A stretch of 10,000 nt of DNA from Penaeus vannamei (Eukaryota; Arthropoda; Malacostraca; Decapoda; Penaeidae), in NCBI RefSeq assembly GCF_042767895.1, contig NC_091565.1:42946404-42956403 (forward strand), given 5' to 3'. Both the position numbers and the translations under genes were made by a program. The notes below the pieces were generated by a model. The model was given only the letters and a program-made list of their open reading frames with translations, was not told the DNA's origin and searched no databases. Of this stretch, positions 7,651 to 10,000 are shown piece after piece. Position 1 is the stretch's first letter, and each line of letters begins with the position of its first letter.

Positions 7651-7755
7651 AAAATGATACAAGGGAAAAACATAGTAGACAGCATCAATAACAAAACCAT
7701 TTCTCTGTGGTTTTCACGGAGAGCGTGTGTGCCGGTTTCACCTGCCTTTACGTTA
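7651..7755. other. unique spacer with a decayed inverted minisatellite core
   Basis: This short, balanced stretch lies between two arrays. At 7735-7752 it reads GTTTCACCTGCCTTTACG, which resembles the reverse complement of the neighbouring array core (GTTTCACCTCTTACGGG) with a small insertion. No gene is recognised. Confidence 0.55.
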
Positions 7756-8388
7756 GGGGGAAGGGGGGAGGAGGGGATGGGAAGGAGGGGGACAAAGGGG
7801 GGAATGGGAAGGAAGGGGAAGAGAAAGGGGGATGGGGAAGGGGGAAGGGGGGAGGGGAGAGGGAAGGAGGGAGGAAAGGGGGGGAATGGGAAGGGAGGGG
7901 GGAGGGGGAAGGAAGGAAAGGGGGAGGGGGGATGGGAAGGAGGGGGACAAGGGGGAAGGAAGGGAAAGGGGGAGGGGGAGGAAGGAAGGGGGGGGGGAGG
8001 GGAAGGAAGGAAAGGGGGGGGAGGGGGATGGGAAGGAGGGGGAGAAAGGGGGGAATGGGATGGAAGGAAAGGGGGGAGAGGGATAGGAAGGAAAGGGGGG
8101 AGGGGGAAGGAAGGAAAGGGGGAGGGGGAATGGGAAGGAGGGGGAAAAGGGGGGGAATGGGAAGGAAAGGGGGAGGGGGAAGGAAGGAAAGGGGGAGGGG
8201 GAAGGAAGGAAAGGGGGGAGGGGGATGGGAAGGAGGGGGAGAAAGGGGGGAATGGGAAGGAGGGGGAGAAAGGGGATGGGAAGGAGGGGGAGAAAGGGGG
8301 GAATGGGAAGGAGGGGGAGGGGAAGAAAGGAAAGGGGGAGGAGGGGGAAGGAAGGAAAGGGGGGGAGGGGGGACGAGGGGACGAGGGT
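7756..8388 (+). repeat. G-rich minisatellite (GGGAAGGAGGGGGA type)
   Basis: The + strand is G and A only, with very few T or C. Two sub-units alternate irregularly. One is about 28 bp and contains ATGGGAAGGAGGGGGAGAAA. The other is about 22 bp, of the form GGAAGGAAAGGGGGGAGGGG. G runs of three or more occur throughout, the longest being ten (7988-7997). The last part, about 8224-8316, shows the 28-bp type repeated back to back. Gly/Lys/Arg/Glu open frames on + and Pro/Ser/Leu frames on - are artefacts. Confidence 0.9.
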
Positions 8389-8531
8389 CAGGTCAAACCA
8401 TTTACAGATGATGTTATTGACTTGGGAAGAGCGGCAGGAAATGTTTGTGTGTGCTGCAGGTGTGAGAGAGTTCGTGTGTGTTGGGCGTATGTGTGTGTTT
8501 GAGTGTTTCTCTCTCGCTTTCCCTCCTTCCT

Positions 8532-8532
<1 letters not shown>
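8389..8532. other. spacer, GT-rich in its right half
   Basis: Balanced sequence at 8389-8440 is followed by TGTGTG-rich sequence and a CTCTCGCTTTCCCTCCTTCC lead-in to the CT repeat. No coding or RNA signal is seen. Confidence 0.5.

Positions 8533-8574
<42 letters not shown>
8533..8574 (+). repeat. (CT)n microsatellite with one G interruption
   Basis: CT alternates from 8533 to 8574, interrupted only by a G at 8551. It passes directly into the CA repeat. Confidence 0.95.

Positions 8575-8604
<30 letters not shown>
8575..8604 (+). repeat. (CA)15 microsatellite
   Basis: This is a perfect CA alternation of 15 units abutting the CT repeat on its left and a short CT patch (about 8605-8613) on its right. 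Confidence 0.95.
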
Positions 8605-8608
<4 letters not shown>

Positions 8609-8674
8609 CTCTCGTTATATATATGTGTGTTTATACATACGTACATACATACACACACATATACAAATAAATAA

Positions 8675-8678
<4 letters not shown>

Positions 8679-8740
<62 letters not shown>
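8679..8740. repeat. perfect (AT)31 microsatellite
   Basis: AT alternates without interruption from 8679 to 8740. AAAT units (about 8665-8680) and CATA/CACA units (about 8634-8664) precede it. As a self-complementary run it can extrude a cruciform, which is established for long AT repeats. The Tyr-Ile translation on the minus strand is an artefact. Confidence 0.97.
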
Positions 8741-8743
<3 letters not shown>

Positions 8744-8938
8744 TACTGTGTATCATTAAACTTATTACCAATCCTAGAACCTAAAATAACATCAAACTCA
8801 CAAAACATCCCCCCCCCCCCCCCCGTCCTCTACTCTAAAACACTTTTTTTCTCCTACCAATGTTATCATAATATCTCTAAAATGAAAAAAAAAAAAATTA
8901 CGAGACTCATCATTTTGCGAAAACAAACCTCGTTTCTG
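8741..8938. other. unique AT-rich spacer with C16 and A13 homopolymers
   Basis: Ordinary AT-rich sequence carries a run of 16 C at 8809-8824 and of 13 A at 8885-8897. No gene is recognised. Homopolymer lengths of this kind are prone to sequencing error. Confidence 0.7.
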
Positions 8939-9088
8939 CGGCAGGAATTCGTGCTTTCGCGTGCAATTGCAACGAAGCTTAATCCAATTTCGTCTTAATC
9001 TAATGGCGAGCCTCGGGAGCGGACTCACCGGAGGCTCTGGCGGCCGGATAACGCGAGGTACTTTTAATCGCGTCCGGTTGGGAGGTCA
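8939..9088. promoter_or_regulatory. CpG-dense block with four TAAT cores, candidate regulatory element
   Basis: I count 17 CpG dinucleotides between 8939 and 9076, far denser than elsewhere in the window, and the sequence is not repetitive. It contains TAAT cores at 8980 (TAATCC, the type bound by K50 homeodomains such as Otx/Bicoid), 8996, 9001 and 9065. It also holds a 10-bp palindrome, TGCAATTGCA (8962-8971). On the minus strand a strong splice-donor-like CCG/GTGAGT lies with its junction near 9030-9031, and the sequence upstream of it on that strand is open in one frame back to 9088. It could be a conserved non-coding element, a promoter with a short first exon on the minus strand, or chance. 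The assignment is inference. Confidence 0.3.
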
Positions 9089-9110
9089 GTGTGTGTGTGT
9101 GTGCGTGCGT
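9089..9110 (+). repeat. short (GT)n with GTGC variants
   Basis: GT alternates from 9089 to 9103, followed by GCGTGCGT. It borders the CpG-dense block on its right. Confidence 0.85.
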
Positions 9111-9164
9111 GGTTTATACGTTGCCTGTATGCATTTCTACGGAATGGATGTAGAGATGGAAAGA

Positions 9165-9310
9165 TTAGATAGAGAGAGAGACTGATAGACTGATAGATAG
9201 AAAGATAGAATGATAGACTGATAGATAGATATATAGATAGATAGACTGATAGATAGAAAGATAGATAGATAAAGATAGACTGATAGATAGATAGATTAAG
9301 AGATTGATAA
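9165..9310 (+). repeat. GATA/GACT tetranucleotide tract
   Basis: GATA units are interspersed with GACT, GAAA and GAGA variants, and a compound GATAGACTGATAGATAG segment recurs several times. A short extension of GATA follows at about 9355-9368 after a T10 run (9316-9325). Each AGATAG formally matches the WGATAR binding motif, but this is inherent in the repeat. Confidence 0.9.
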
Positions 9311-9473
9311 ACATATTTTTTTTTTCTATATTGTACATATTCGCGTATGTTTGTCGATAGATAGATAAATGAGTGGCTATATATGAAGACATATATATAG
9401 ATAAAATAAAAAATCACGCCCACGTAACAGTTGATGCTTACATATATGAATCAGTCAATAACAAAATGAGTAT
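9311..9473. other. AT-rich spacer
   Basis: This is AT-rich, largely unique sequence between the GATA tract and the 71-bp array, with short ATAT patches and the T10 run. Nothing coding or structural is recognised. Confidence 0.6.
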
Positions 9474-10000
9474 GTGCACACTCACCCACATATCCACCCA
9501 CCCAATCACATACACACACGTAGAGAAGGTAAGAATGAGAGTATGTGCACACTCACCCACATATCCACCCACCCAAGCACATACATACACGTAGAGAAGG
9601 TAAGAATGAGAGAATGTGCACACTCACCCACATATCCACCCACCCAAGCACATACATACACGTAGAGAAGGTAAGAATGAGAGAATGTGCACACTCACCC
9701 ACAAATCCACCCACCCAAGCACATACATACACGTAGAGAAGGTAAGAATGAGAATATGTGCACACTCACCCACATATCCACCCACCCAAGCACATACATA
9801 CACTTAGAGAAGGTAAGAATGAATGTGCACACTCACCCACATATCCACCCACCCAATCACATACACACACGTAGAGAAGGTAAGAATGAGAGTATGTGCA
9901 CACTCACCCACATATCCACCCACCCAATCACATACATACACGTAGAGAAGGTAAGAATGAGAGTATGTGCACACTCACCCACATATCCACCCACCCAAGC
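9474..10000 (+). repeat. 71-bp tandem minisatellite, 7 full copies plus a partial, continuing off the window
   Basis: Units start with GTGCACACTCACCCAC at 9474, 9545, 9616, 9687, 9758, 9825, 9896 and 9967. All spacings are 71 bp except the fifth (67 bp, loss of one GAGA-sized block). Copies differ at only a few sites: AATCAC or AAGCAC, CACACAC or CATACAC, GAGTAT or GAGAAT, ACGTAG or ACTTAG, and ATATCC or AAATCC. Each copy has CACCC boxes, a GTGCAC palindrome and AAGGTAAGAATGAG. Because 71 is not a multiple of three, frames rotate between copies, and only about 63-codon open frames occur on either strand, so it is not coding. High identity implies recent expansion or homogenisation. Confidence 0.97.

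Noticed and set aside
6056..7700. Long minus-strand open frames (up to 526 codons) with repeated Phe/Leu/Ser/Gly blocks resembling a membrane protein.
   Set aside because: They coincide exactly with the 76-bp minisatellite. The reading frame shifts between copies because units vary from 64 to 82 bp, several overlapping frames are open at once, and the lack of stops follows from almost no T on the + strand.
1766..7709. A 14-bp exact match, ACCATTTCTCTGTG, at 1766-1779 and 7696-7709.
   Set aside because: The flanks diverge at once, and one match of this length in 10 kb of biased sequence is plausible by chance.
7507..8502. A 331-codon Gly/Lys/Glu-rich + strand open frame.
   Set aside because: It spans the end of one array, a spacer and the whole G-rich minisatellite. 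It is open only because T is nearly absent.
9165..9310. Dense cluster of WGATAR GATA-factor sites.
   Set aside because: The matches are inherent in the GATA microsatellite and carry no independent evidence of function.

Overview
This window looks like intergenic or intronic DNA from a repeat-rich eukaryotic nuclear genome. My best guess is a decapod crustacean, for example a penaeid shrimp. The basis is the density and mix of simple repeats (AG, CT, CA, AT, GGA, GGAA, GATA, TCTG) and the AT-rich spacers with ATTATTAACATC-type sequence. That assignment is inference; no gene pins the taxon. I found no protein-coding gene, tRNA, rRNA, CRISPR array, insertion sequence or complete transposon. The many long open frames are composition artefacts: stretches with almost no T or almost no A cannot form stop codons on one strand.

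Layout, left to right. 1-48 is a unique edge. 49-694 is an AG/GGGA purine tract. 695-1158 is a spacer of ordinary complexity. 1159-1650 is a C-rich CCCACC-type tract containing a 14-bp minisatellite. 1651-1770 is unique. 1771-2101 is a pyrimidine microsatellite complex (TCTG, T-rich, then a perfect (CT)45). 2102-2820 is mainly a CCT/CTT polypyrimidine tract. 2821-2945 is a 125-bp unique island where strand polarity flips. 2946-5890 is nearly 3 kb of almost pure purine on the + strand (GGAA, then GGA, then a degenerate GAGGAAAGGT-like array), broken by short pyrimidine islands. 5891-6130 is an AT-rich spacer.

6131-7650 is a 20-copy A/G-rich minisatellite with a mean period of about 76 bp and a conserved CAGAAAACCCGTAAG core. 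7651-7755 is a short spacer carrying a decayed inverted copy of that core. 7756-8388 is a G-rich minisatellite. 8389-8740 runs from a GT-rich spacer into CT, CA and AT microsatellites. 8741-9164 is mostly unique and contains the only CpG-dense, non-repetitive segment (about 8939-9088). 9165-9310 is a GATA/GACT tract and 9311-9473 an AT-rich spacer. 9474-10000 is a clean 71-bp tandem repeat that runs off the right edge.

No genes act together here. The notable content is structural: long homopurine/homopyrimidine blocks that could form triplexes or G-quadruplexes, two distinct minisatellite families with internal subfamilies, repeated short motifs inside those families that resemble splice-donor or transcription-factor sites, and one CpG-rich block with four TAAT cores that is the best candidate for a functional element.
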